A DNA stretch of 5,626 nt from Paracoccaceae bacterium (GTDB lineage: Bacteria; Pseudomonadota; Alphaproteobacteria; Rhodobacterales; Rhodobacteraceae), in the NCBI GenBank assembly GCA_026982275.1, contig JALSHK010000054.1:1-5626 (forward strand). The letters are read 5' to 3'. The notes below the pieces were generated by a model, which did not search any database, had not been told where the DNA came from, and worked only from the letters and a program-made list of their open reading frames with translations. Each line of letters begins with the position of its first letter. The first letter of the stretch is position 1. Of the stretch, positions 1 to 5,398 are shown one piece after another. The translations under genes and the position numbers were made by a program.

Positions 1-342
1 ATGCCCGGCAGCGAGGCGGGTTTGCCGGCGGCGCTGTCGCAATTGCAAGGTTTTCTCGAAACCCCGTTTGGCCAGCTTACCCTGAGCAAAAGCCGTGATC
101 CGCGCAGTCTCACCGTTATATCCATCGAGCGCACGGATCGCGCGGTTTTTGCCTTCGTCGAAGACCTGACCCAAACCACCCGCACCGGAGAATCGCCGCG
201 TTTCTGGCGGGCCTTTACCGAGGTCGGTGGGCGGCTGGTGGCGCTTTCGGCCACGGGCTATAATGCGAATGATCCCGAACAGGCGCGAATCAAGCGGATT
301 ATCGAAGCCTTTGTGGATTCCATGCATGCCGCCAATAGCTAG
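1..342 (+). CDS. Uncharacterised protein, probably the C-terminal part of a gene cut by the window edge
   Basis: An open frame of 113 residues runs from the first base to a TAG stop. The window happens to begin with ATG, so no ribosome binding site can be inspected and the true start is unknown. The product has no signal peptide or membrane segment at its visible N-terminus and reads like the end of a longer protein. It holds alternating beta-type segments (SLTVISIERTDRAVFAFVED at about residues 36-55), then an R-FWRAF-EVGGRLV-LS motif (about 67-83), and ends in a helix (about 93-111). This end resembles, from memory, the C-terminus of small secreted proteins of unknown function in Rhodobacterales. 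No catalytic motif is visible and I assign no function. The gene converges on the ArsR-rhodanese gene. Its stop codon lies inside the left arm of a palindromic repeat (340-390), so its last residues may have been shaped by that element. Confidence 0.6.
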   Translation: MPGSEAGLPAALSQLQGFLETPFGQLTLSKSRDPRSLTVISIERTDRAVFAFVEDLTQTTRTGESPRFWRAFTEVGGRLVALSATGYNANDPEQARIKRIIEAFVDSMHAANS

Positions 343-390
343 AGCGCATCCAGCCTGGCCAGATTCGTGAATACAATCGGACTTGCTCTA
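340..390. repeat. Palindromic intergenic element with TAGAGC/GCTCTA ends
   Basis: The segment begins TAGAGC (340-345) and ends GCTCTA (385-390), a perfect 6-bp inverted pair. The middle contains a second inverted pair, ATTC-GT-GAAT (363-372). Terminal TAGAGC/GCTCTA arms around a central GATTCGTGAATC-like core are, from memory, typical of short intergenic palindromic repeats in alphaproteobacteria. Only one copy is present here, so its repeated nature cannot be shown from the window. Its first three bases are the TAG stop of the upstream gene. Confidence 0.45.
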
Positions 391-441
391 ATGGTAGCGT
401 GCATCGTCCTGTTCTATGCCCACATTTTTCGTGCAGGAAGC

Positions 442-463
442 GCCCCGGTTGCGCAATCGGGGC
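442..463. terminator. Strong hairpin between convergent genes, possible bidirectional terminator
   Basis: GCCCCGGTT (442-450) pairs with AATCGGGGC (455-463) through nine base pairs, one of them G-T, closing a GCGC loop. It lies between the stop codons of two convergent genes (342 and 522), where a shared terminator is expected. Neither side has a proper T-run: the + strand continues CTTGTTG and the - strand continues GCTTCCTGC. Intrinsic termination is therefore uncertain. The next bases hold further pairings (GCCTTG 462-467 with CAAGGC 501-506, and ACAGG 471-475 with CCTGT 484-488), so this whole stretch can fold. Confidence 0.45.
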
Positions 464-521
464 CTTGTTGACAGGCATGTTGCCCTGTTTCAATAAAAGC
501 CAAGGCACCTGAAGGCCGGTA

Positions 522-1184
522 TTACGAGCCGGATTCCAGCGGCAATCCGGCGGCGCGCCATTCCGGCAGGCCGGATTCCAGCCGCCGTGCCGCCATGCCG
601 TGCTGGCGCAATGCCGCTACGGCCTCAAAAGACAAAACACAATAAGGCCCGCGGCAATAGGCGATCACCTCCGTGGCCGGATCAAGCTCCGTGAGGCGGG
701 TTTCCAACGCCTCCAGCGGGATATTCACCGCCCCGGGCAGGTGATCCATCTCGAATTCATCCGCCGGCCGCACATCCAGCACCGTTACCAGCCCGTCGCG
801 CGAGCGCTCCAGCAATTCCTGATGGCCAATCGGCTCCATATCGTCGCGGGCGTGAAAATAGCCGCGCAGCACTTTGTCGACCTCGGCCAGATTTTGTTCG
901 CCCAGCTCGTAAAGCGCGCCCAGCAAGGCGGGAACGGCATCGCCTTTTAGCCGATAGAGGATATATTTTCCATCGCGGCGGGATTGCACCAGCCCCGCGC
1001 GCTTTAGCTGCTGCAAATGCTGCGAGGTATTGGCGGTGGAAAGCCCGACCTTCGCCGCCAGCGCATCCACCCCGCGCTCGCCCTGCGCCAGATGCTCGAG
1101 AATATCAAGGCGATGCGCATGACCCAGCGCCCGCGCAATGCTGGCGAATTCCTCGAATAGTTGCAGCTTCGGGCTGGTTGTCAT
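522..1184 (-). CDS. ArsR-family transcriptional repressor with C-terminal rhodanese domain
   Basis: A DNA-binding repressor of 220 residues fused to a sulfurtransferase-like domain. Residues about 12-85 form an ArsR/SmtB winged helix: an ARALGHAHRLDILEHL helix, the recognition region STANTSQHLQQLKRAGLV (about 49-66) and a wing RRDGKYILYRL. The usual metal-binding cysteines of ArsR/SmtB proteins are absent. Residues about 118-217 form a rhodanese domain with DVRPADEFEMDHLPGAVNIP (137-156), the active loop CRGPYC (177-182) and the closing GLPEWRAAGLPLE. Cys177 is the expected persulfide-carrying residue; Cys177 and Cys182 are the only cysteines in the protein. I chose the ATG at 1184 over one 18 codons upstream because AGGAG sits 6 bp before it and the upstream ATG would lie within the promoter. 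The gene is 79 bp downstream of the DUF934 gene on the same strand but has its own promoter. A role in sensing sulfide or persulfide, or in regulating the adjacent sulfur genes, is inferred from domains and position. Confidence 0.93.
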   Translation of the reverse strand: MTTSPKLQLFEEFASIARALGHAHRLDILEHLAQGERGVDALAAKVGLSTANTSQHLQQLKRAGLVQSRRDGKYILYRLKGDAVPALLGALYELGEQNLAEVDKVLRGYFHARDDMEPIGHQELLERSRDGLVTVLDVRPADEFEMDHLPGAVNIPLEALETRLTELDPATEVIAYCRGPYCVLSFEAVAALRQHGMAARRLESGLPEWRAAGLPLESGS

Positions 1185-1209
1185 CGGGCGCTCCTGCCAA
1201 TCATTCAAC

Positions 1210-1238
1210 AGATTACTTGGCTGAACTGCAATTGACAA
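1210..1238 (-). promoter_or_regulatory. Sigma-70-type promoter of the ArsR-rhodanese gene
   Basis: On the minus strand, TTGTCA (1238-1233) and TAATCT (1215-1210) are separated by exactly 17 bp. The expected transcription start, near 1203, would leave a leader of about 20 nt with AGGAG before the ATG at 1184. The -35 box overlaps an inverted repeat (1232-1248). Confidence 0.6.
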
Positions 1239-1248
1239 GCCTCGTCAA
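1232..1248. promoter_or_regulatory. Candidate operator: TTGAC-N7-GTCAA inverted repeat over the -35 box
   Basis: TTGAC (1232-1236) and GTCAA (1244-1248) form a perfect 5-bp inverted repeat with a 7-bp spacer, covering the -35 element of the repressor gene. A dimeric ArsR-family protein bound here would block the polymerase, which suggests autoregulation. The same stretch also carries AAGCCT (1237-1242) paired with AGGCTT (1259-1264), a longer-range inverted pair that reaches the end of the DUF934 gene. Confidence 0.4.
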
Positions 1249-1263
1249 GCAACAGGCAAGGCT

Positions 1264-1683
1264 TCATGTTCTGAGCAGGGTTTGATAGCTGTGTCTGGCG
1301 CGGCTGGCGCAATTGCGCCATTGCGCTTCGGGCTGGCGCGCGGCGAGGCTGTCGGATATCTCGACCTCGTCAAACCCTGATTGCCGGGCCAAAACATATT
1401 GATCCGCGATCAAATGCCCGGCGGCCCGAAGCCGCCCTCTATATCCCAGCATCCGCAAATGCCGTGCCTGGGAATAGCCGCGCCCGTCGGTAGCCGTGGG
1501 AAAGGCCACCCGAATGAGCGCGATCCCGCCAAAGCGTTCGCGCAGTGCCGACACATCAAAATCATTATCGATATCCACCGCCAGCGGGCCGGTGCTTTCT
1601 CGCGCGGGCAAATCATCCACGCGGCAAAACCCGTGGGTCCAGTGATCTGCGCAAAACCCGTTATCGTCTATTACCACACTCAT
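1264..1683 (-). CDS. DUF934 protein, sulfite-reductase-associated
   Basis: A protein of 139 residues of the DUF934 family, recognised by the block FPTATDGRGYSQARHLR (about 61-77), then GYRGRLRAAGHLIADQ (80-95) and SGFDEVEISDSLAARQPEAQ (102-121). The family is regularly encoded beside sulfite reductase and CysH genes in proteobacteria and is thought to take part in sulfite reduction. Its biochemical role is not known to me. There is no signal peptide, so it should be cytoplasmic. I chose the ATG at 1683 because it overlaps the stop of the upstream fused reductase gene as ATGA (4 bp), a translational-coupling arrangement, and because the family block fits this length. An upstream ATG at 1737 would run deep into the reductase gene. 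The ribosome binding site is weak (GCGGG), in keeping with coupled re-initiation. The N-terminal half has two cysteines (11 and 20) and the C-terminus a third (125); none forms a clear cluster motif. Confidence 0.9.
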   Translation of the reverse strand: MSVVIDDNGFCADHWTHGFCRVDDLPARESTGPLAVDIDNDFDVSALRERFGGIALIRVAFPTATDGRGYSQARHLRMLGYRGRLRAAGHLIADQYVLARQSGFDEVEISDSLAARQPEAQWRNCASRARHSYQTLLRT

Positions 1684-4061
1684 AATCCCGCGCTTTCGCC
1701 GGTTTTCCGGTCCTTCGGGGGGAAGTGGATACCACATTCGGTCTTTTCCAAATTCCGCCAGCGCCCCGCGCGCGCCGGCTCGCCGGCGGCCACAGCCGTG
1801 GTGCAGGGCGCGCAGCCGATCGAGGGATAGCCCCTTTGCACCAGCGGATGCCGTGGTAGATCATGCTTTGCGATATAGGCCAGCATATCGCCGCGGCTCC
1901 AATGGGCCAGCGGGTTGATCTTGATCCGGAGATCACCTTCGTTTTCAAAAAACTCCAGCGCCTGTCGCTGCCCGCCCTGATAGCGCTTGCGTCCGGTTAT
2001 CCATGCATCAAAACCTTTTAGCCCTTCCTGCAACGGCCCGATTTTGCGCAGGGCGCAGCAGGTATCCGTATCCAGCTGGTGCAGGGAATTTTCGGGATCC
2101 TGCTCAAACAGCCTGGCGCGATCGGGCTTGAGGATGCGCAGATCAGAAAGGCCAAAACGCCCGGCCAGCATTTTCTGGTATTTCAGTGTTTCGGGGAATA
2201 GCAGCCCGGTATCGACAAACAAAACCGGCGTATCCGGGGCGATGGTGGCGACCAGATGCAGCAGCACCACGGATTCCGCCCCGAATGACGATACCAGCGC
2301 GGTGCGGCCCAGCTGCGGGTCTTTTAGCGCGCGTGTGAGCAGGGATTGCGCGCTTTGATCGCGATATTGCCGGTTCAGCTCCGGCACCCGCTTGATCAGG
2401 GGCGTGCGCGGGGCATCGGGATAAAGCGCCGCCCTGAACGGGGCCATCCCCAGCCGCTGAAAGGCCAGATGGAAGGTCTCGTCGGGATCAAGGCGAAGGG
2501 CGAGATAGGTTTTTATCAGGGTTTCGATCGCGGGCAGGATCGCTTCGGCAGAGAATCCCGGCCCGACACGCCGGCCAATACCGGCCTCGGCTCCGGCCTC
2601 GCCGCCCAGCGTGATCTGATAGCTCTCGATGCCGGATTTTTCCAGCCCGAGAATGCCGATATGCCCGACGTGATGATGCCCGCAGGCATTCACGCAGCCC
2701 GAGATTTTTATCTTCAGATGGCCGATCTCATGCTCCAGCTTCAGCGCGTCAAACCGGCGGGCGATCTGCTGGGCCAGCGGAATCGAGCGCGCCGTTGCCA
2801 GATCGCAATAGTCCATGCCCGGGCAGGCGATCATATCCGAGATCAGCCCGATATTGGCCGTTGCCAGATCCGCGGCCCGCAACGCGGCATACACCCTGGG
2901 CAGATAGGCCAGCGGCACATGGGGAAGCACGATATTCTGCTCATGGCTCACGCGAAGCTCGTCATGGGCATAGGCCTTGGCGATCTCTGCCAGCGCGCGC
3001 ATCTGCGCCGAACTGGCATCGCCGGGCGTGGCGCCGTGTTTTTTCAGCGAGACCGAAACGATGGCATAGCCATCGTGCTTATGCGCCGAGAGATTGGTGT
3101 CGGCGAACAAGCGAAAAGCCGGATCTTCGCGGCGCGCCGCTTTGAAAGCGCCGGTCGGGAGATCAAGAAATTCCGGCGCGGTGAAATCCTGCTCGATCCG
3201 CGCCAGAACCGTCTGGTCGCTGCCGTCAAAATGCCGGCGTTGCAGTATGAAGCGCGCCTCTACCTGCTCGCGAAACGCCTCGATTCCAAGCTCGTGAACC
3301 GTGATCTTGATCCGTGCCTTGTATTTATTGTCGCGCCGCCCGATCTGGTTATAAACCTGAAGGATGGCTTCGACATAGGGCAGAAGATCCGCGCGGGGCA
3401 GGAAATCGCGCATTACCTTGGCGATCATCGGGGTGCGGCCCAGCCCGCCGCCGACCAGAATTTTATATCCGGCCTCGCCCTCTGGTCCCTGCACCAGCTG
3501 AATCCCGATATCATGGGCGCGAATGACCGCGCGATCGGTCTCGCTGCCGGTTACGGCAATTTTGAATTTTCGCGGCAGAAAGGCGAATTCGTTATGGTCG
3601 CTGGACCATTGCCGCAGCAATTCCGCGGTCGGGCGCGGATCGGCTAGCTCGTCCACCGCCGCGCCGGCCAGATGATCCGCCGTGATCGCCCGAATGCAGG
3701 GACCGGAGGTCTGGACCGCGTGCATATCCACCTCGGCCAGAGCCGCCAGAATTTTGGGCACATCCCGCAGCTTTGGCCAATGATACTGGATATTCTGGCG
3801 GGTGGTGAAATGGCCATAGCCTTTGTCCCAGCGGTCGGCAATATCCGCCAGCTTGTGCATCTGGCGGCTGTTCAGGGTTCCGTAAGGAATAGCTACCCGC
3901 AGCATATAGGCGTGCAAAAGCTGATACAGCCCGTTCATCAACCGCAAGGGGCGAAATTCGTCTTCGGTCAGTGCCCCGCCGATGCGCCGCTCCACCTGAT
4001 CATCGAATTGCACAACCCGGGCTTTCAGAAATGCACGGTCAAAATCGGTGTAATTATACAT
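1680..4061 (-). CDS. cysI-cysH: Fused sulfite reductase hemoprotein (CysI) and adenylyl-sulfate reductase (CysH)
   Basis: One frame of 793 residues carries two complete enzymes. Residues 1 to about 548 are a nitrite/sulfite reductase of the siroheme family: GYGHFTTRQNIQYHW (81-95) in the siroheme-binding half, and the four ligands of the 4Fe-4S/siroheme centre, Cys413 and Cys419 (CPGMDYC) and Cys456 and Cys460 (CVNAC). Residues about 553-793 are a CysH reductase: nucleotide-binding SSFGAESV (591-598), TGRKRYQGG (689-697), CC (668-669) and CAPC (750-753), with catalytic Cys776 in ECGIHF. The CC plus CxxC set marks 4Fe-4S enzymes that prefer adenylyl sulfate (APS) over PAPS. Together they would convert APS to sulfite and sulfite to sulfide in the cytoplasm. 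The ATG at 4061 is chosen because GGAGGGG lies 7 bp upstream and the protein then starts like other family members; it overlaps the DUF2849 gene by 8 bp. No stop codon, and no convincing start with a ribosome binding site, separates the halves near 2420. The two proteins are usually separate, each of normal length; both appear intact here. No flavoprotein partner (CysJ) is present, so the electron donor may be ferredoxin. Confidence 0.93.
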   Translation of the reverse strand: MYNYTDFDRAFLKARVVQFDDQVERRIGGALTEDEFRPLRLMNGLYQLLHAYMLRVAIPYGTLNSRQMHKLADIADRWDKGYGHFTTRQNIQYHWPKLRDVPKILAALAEVDMHAVQTSGPCIRAITADHLAGAAVDELADPRPTAELLRQWSSDHNEFAFLPRKFKIAVTGSETDRAVIRAHDIGIQLVQGPEGEAGYKILVGGGLGRTPMIAKVMRDFLPRADLLPYVEAILQVYNQIGRRDNKYKARIKITVHELGIEAFREQVEARFILQRRHFDGSDQTVLARIEQDFTAPEFLDLPTGAFKAARREDPAFRLFADTNLSAHKHDGYAIVSVSLKKHGATPGDASSAQMRALAEIAKAYAHDELRVSHEQNIVLPHVPLAYLPRVYAALRAADLATANIGLISDMIACPGMDYCDLATARSIPLAQQIARRFDALKLEHEIGHLKIKISGCVNACGHHHVGHIGILGLEKSGIESYQITLGGEAGAEAGIGRRVGPGFSAEAILPAIETLIKTYLALRLDPDETFHLAFQRLGMAPFRAALYPDAPRTPLIKRVPELNRQYRDQSAQSLLTRALKDPQLGRTALVSSFGAESVVLLHLVATIAPDTPVLFVDTGLLFPETLKYQKMLAGRFGLSDLRILKPDRARLFEQDPENSLHQLDTDTCCALRKIGPLQEGLKGFDAWITGRKRYQGGQRQALEFFENEGDLRIKINPLAHWSRGDMLAYIAKHDLPRHPLVQRGYPSIGCAPCTTAVAAGEPARAGRWRNLEKTECGIHFPPKDRKTGESAGL

Positions 4062-4392
4062 TTTCCAGCCCCTCCGATGCCAATTCCGCTTGTTTGCCAT
4101 GAAAGAGGTTGCTTGGCCCCCTTGTGCGGAAGGCTTCGCGGAAATGGGTGGGCTGCGGGCGCCCGTCTGCGCCGGTTCTGGCCTCGGCAAGATAGGCCCC
4201 GAATACGCGGCCGGCATCAGCTTGGGCCGCCGCCAGAAGCACGTTGGCCCGGGATTCGCCGGTTAGCAGCAGGGCCTGGTGAAACAGTTTTTTCCATGTG
4301 CCGCATGGCGACCAGTAAACCGCCTCGCCCAACAACAAATCATAGGCGGTGAGGATTTTTGGTGTGAAGCGGGTTTTGCTGGAAGATGACAT
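4054..4392 (-). CDS. DUF2849 protein, first gene of the sulfite reductase operon
   Basis: A protein of 112 residues of the DUF2849 family: KILTAYDLLLGEAVYWSP near the N-terminus (about 13-30), a central helix (about 42-63), then GAYLAEA and THFREAFRTRGPSNLFHGKQ (about 82-101). The family is found in alphaproteobacteria almost always just before the sulfite reductase gene; its function is not known to me. There is no signal peptide or membrane segment. The start at 4392 is well supported by AGGAGG 5 bp upstream. The stop overlaps the start of the fused reductase by 8 bp, so the two are probably translated together. In related genomes a siroheme synthase (cysG/cobA-type) often precedes this gene; here a 312-bp gap and an unrelated DUF302 gene lie upstream instead. 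Confidence 0.9.
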   Translation of the reverse strand: MSSSSKTRFTPKILTAYDLLLGEAVYWSPCGTWKKLFHQALLLTGESRANVLLAAAQADAGRVFGAYLAEARTGADGRPQPTHFREAFRTRGPSNLFHGKQAELASEGLENV

Positions 4393-4480
4393 GGCTGCCT
4401 CCTGACGGGCTGTTCGTGCGAGAGTTTTCTGCCGGCAATATAGGAAATTATCCTGCCAATACGCTATAGCTTGATAGAAA
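4393..4480 (-). promoter_or_regulatory. Probable control region of the cys operon with palindromic candidate sites
   Basis: The AT-rich stretch just before the DUF2849 start should carry the operon promoter. It shows three dyads: TGCCGGCA (4430-4437, perfect), AGGAAATTATCCT (4442-4454, one mismatched pair) and GCTATAGC (4462-4469, perfect). On the minus strand GATAAT (4452-4447) could be a -10 box, but no good -35 lies 16-18 bp upstream of it. That is what an activator-dependent promoter would look like, and cysteine operons are often controlled by LysR-type activators. Which regulator binds here cannot be told from the sequence. Confidence 0.4.
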
Positions 4481-4704
4481 TAGAAATATCATTCCGGGTT
4501 TTCCACAGCTTTATAAACGCCTTCCCGAGTAGTGGGGGCGGAGGGAAAAAGGGTGCGCTATGCCGGGGCCATCGGGGATATTGTTTTGGGCCGGATTGGC
4601 GCTATCGGATGAAATATGGTTTGCCCTGTGGGACTTCGGGAGTTTCCGGTGCGAATCCATATCAGATTCGGTGTTTGTTGCGCGAGGGCGCCGTTATGCC
4701 GGGT
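4481..4704. other. Intergenic stretch with one clear hairpin, no convincing gene
   Basis: This stretch between the DUF302 stop and the cys operon control region holds no supported gene. The clearest structure is CGAATC (4652-4657) pairing with GATTCG (4665-4670) around a 7-base loop, about 35 bp downstream of the DUF302 stop. It may end or protect that transcript, but no T-run follows it on the minus strand; on the + strand GTGTTTGTTG follows. A run of five T on the minus strand (4550-4546) is not preceded by a stem. Confidence 0.4.
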
Positions 4705-5139
4705 TTATTGTGTGGCGTTGGCGATGATTTCGTCAAGCAGGGCATTGGCGGGTGCCATGGAATCGCCGGGGTATATCTGATGGCCGATAACGGTTTCCTC
4801 TGGGCTGTCAGGCAAGGAATATACAAAGATCGTATAGGGGCAAAAGGCGATATTGGTCGGGTCGGCCTCCAGCACCTGACGGGAAACCTTGGCCGAGCAG
4901 AAATTATAGAGAGTGGCCCCTGAATACAGCTCCACATCGGAGCCGACATCAGCCATGGTGCGGGAAAGCATATCGCCGGTATAGCTGACAAAATCAATCG
5001 TCAGGCCCATATCGATAATCGCGCTTTCAACGGCGAATTCCATATCGTCAACGGTTTCGGGCACCGTGACCGACATGATGTTCTGGGCAGCAAGCGGAGT
5101 AGCCAATAAAAACATGGTGGTGGTTAAAAAGCTGCGCAT
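4705..5139 (-). CDS. Secreted DUF302 protein
   Basis: A protein of 144 residues. Residues 1 to about 18 form a signal peptide (MRSFLTTTMFLLATPLAAQ: one basic residue, hydrophobic core, Ala-rich end), so the mature protein should be periplasmic. The rest matches the DUF302 (TT1751-like) alpha/beta family: DDMEFAVESAIIDMGLTIDF (31-50), the DMLSRT-ADVGSDVELY region, then FCSAKVSRQVLEADP (80-94) and NIAFCPYTIFVY (96-107), which are typical of the family, and a final helix. Cys81 and Cys100 are the only cysteines and could form a disulfide in the periplasm. The biochemical role of the family is unknown to me. The start at 5139 has GGGAGA about 7 bp upstream and a good promoter. The gene points the same way as the cys operon but is 312 bp away with its own promoter, so I treat it as a separate unit. 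Confidence 0.9.
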   Translation of the reverse strand: MRSFLTTTMFLLATPLAAQNIMSVTVPETVDDMEFAVESAIIDMGLTIDFVSYTGDMLSRTMADVGSDVELYSGATLYNFCSAKVSRQVLEADPTNIAFCPYTIFVYSLPDSPEETVIGHQIYPGDSMAPANALLDEIIANATQ

Positions 5140-5167
5140 GGTTTCTCTCCCTTTTGGTTTTGCGGGA

Positions 5168-5196
5168 AGTGTAGCCTTTTTGGGTCTCGCTTACAA
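5168..5196 (-). promoter_or_regulatory. Sigma-70-type promoter of the DUF302 gene
   Basis: On the minus strand TTGTAA (5196-5191) and TACACT (5173-5168) are separated by exactly 17 bp. Transcription would begin near 5161, leaving about 20 nt before the ATG at 5139, with GGGAGA as ribosome binding site. Confidence 0.55.
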
Positions 5197-5213
5197 CCAT
5201 CTTGCAGGTGGGG

Positions 5214-5239
5214 AGGCCGGTGTTTTCAGGCCGGTATTT
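5214..5239. repeat. Short tandem repeat, two copies of AGGCCGGTNTTT
   Basis: AGGCCGGTGTTT (5214-5225) and AGGCCGGTATTT (5228-5239) match at 11 of 12 positions with a 14-bp period. They lie just upstream of the DUF302 promoter and about 125 bp upstream of the rRNA-type promoter. A shorter related ACCGG occurs near 5257. They could be binding sites for a regulator, or chance. Confidence 0.4.
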
Positions 5240-5340
5240 CGAAAGGGCGTGTCCAGACCGGCTAAACTCGGATATTCAGGCTCTATATCTGGGGGTTATG
5301 ATCATCGGATACACAAACGGAAATACTTTTTTTGGTTTTT

Positions 5341-5392
5341 TGGCAAATAATCAAAATTAGCGCTTGCGCGACTCGGATGAACTCCCTAGATA
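5341..5392 (+). promoter_or_regulatory. rRNA-type promoter with AT-rich upstream element
   Basis: TTGCGC (5364-5369) and TAGATA (5387-5392) are separated by exactly 17 bp. The bases just before the -35 box (5341-5359) are strongly AT-rich, as in UP elements of rRNA promoters, and the AT-rich tract continues upstream to about 5317. TAGATA -10 boxes with TTG-type -35 boxes are, from memory, common at rRNA operons of Rhodobacterales. The expected start is near 5399. The downstream boxA and leader support an rRNA operon. Confidence 0.65.
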
Positions 5393-5398
5393 ACCACT

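Noticed and set aside
1185..1238. Upstream start for the ArsR-rhodanese gene, adding 18 residues
   Set aside because: It would place the start codon within the predicted -35 box, and the start at 1184 has AGGAG 6 bp upstream.
1237..1264. AAGCCT/AGGCTT inverted pair as a terminator after the DUF934 gene
   Set aside because: Only six pairs around a 16-base loop and no T-run follows on the minus strand, so read-through into the ArsR-rhodanese gene remains possible.
2346..3647. Long plus-strand open frame of 433 codons opposite the fused reductase gene
   Set aside because: It is the antisense shadow of a clearly conserved gene; its translation shows no family motif.
4062..4217. Upstream extension of the fused reductase by 52 residues
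   Set aside because: The extension overlaps the DUF2849 gene throughout, whereas the ATG at 4061 has GGAGGGG at good spacing and gives the family-typical N-terminus.
4511..4660. Minus-strand small frame of 49 codons starting ATGGATTCG
   Set aside because: It has no ribosome binding site, begins within a hairpin, and its composition (many Pro, His, Ser) does not look like a real protein.
4618..4675. Plus-strand sequence resembling the core of a cobalamin riboswitch (GGGAGTTTCCGGTGCGAATC)
   Set aside because: The similarity covers only the GGTGCGAATC part. The following CTGCCCCCGCAACTG-type segment and the AGCCAGGAGACC-type box are absent, and no plus-strand gene lies downstream for it to control.
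4471..4923. Plus-strand open frame of about 150 codons
   Set aside because: Its second half is antisense to the well-supported DUF302 gene, it resembles no family I know, and it has no clear ribosome binding site or ATG start.
5275..5302. Second plus-strand promoter TTCAGG-16-TATGAT upstream of the rRNA-type promoter
   Set aside because: The -35 box is poor and the spacing short; rRNA operons can have several promoters, but this one is not strong enough to call.
5066..5350. Plus-strand open frame of 94 codons between the DUF302 gene and the rRNA leader
   Set aside because: It starts antisense to the DUF302 signal peptide, runs across two promoters and ends in a low-complexity Phe/Trp/Lys-rich tail; nothing supports translation.
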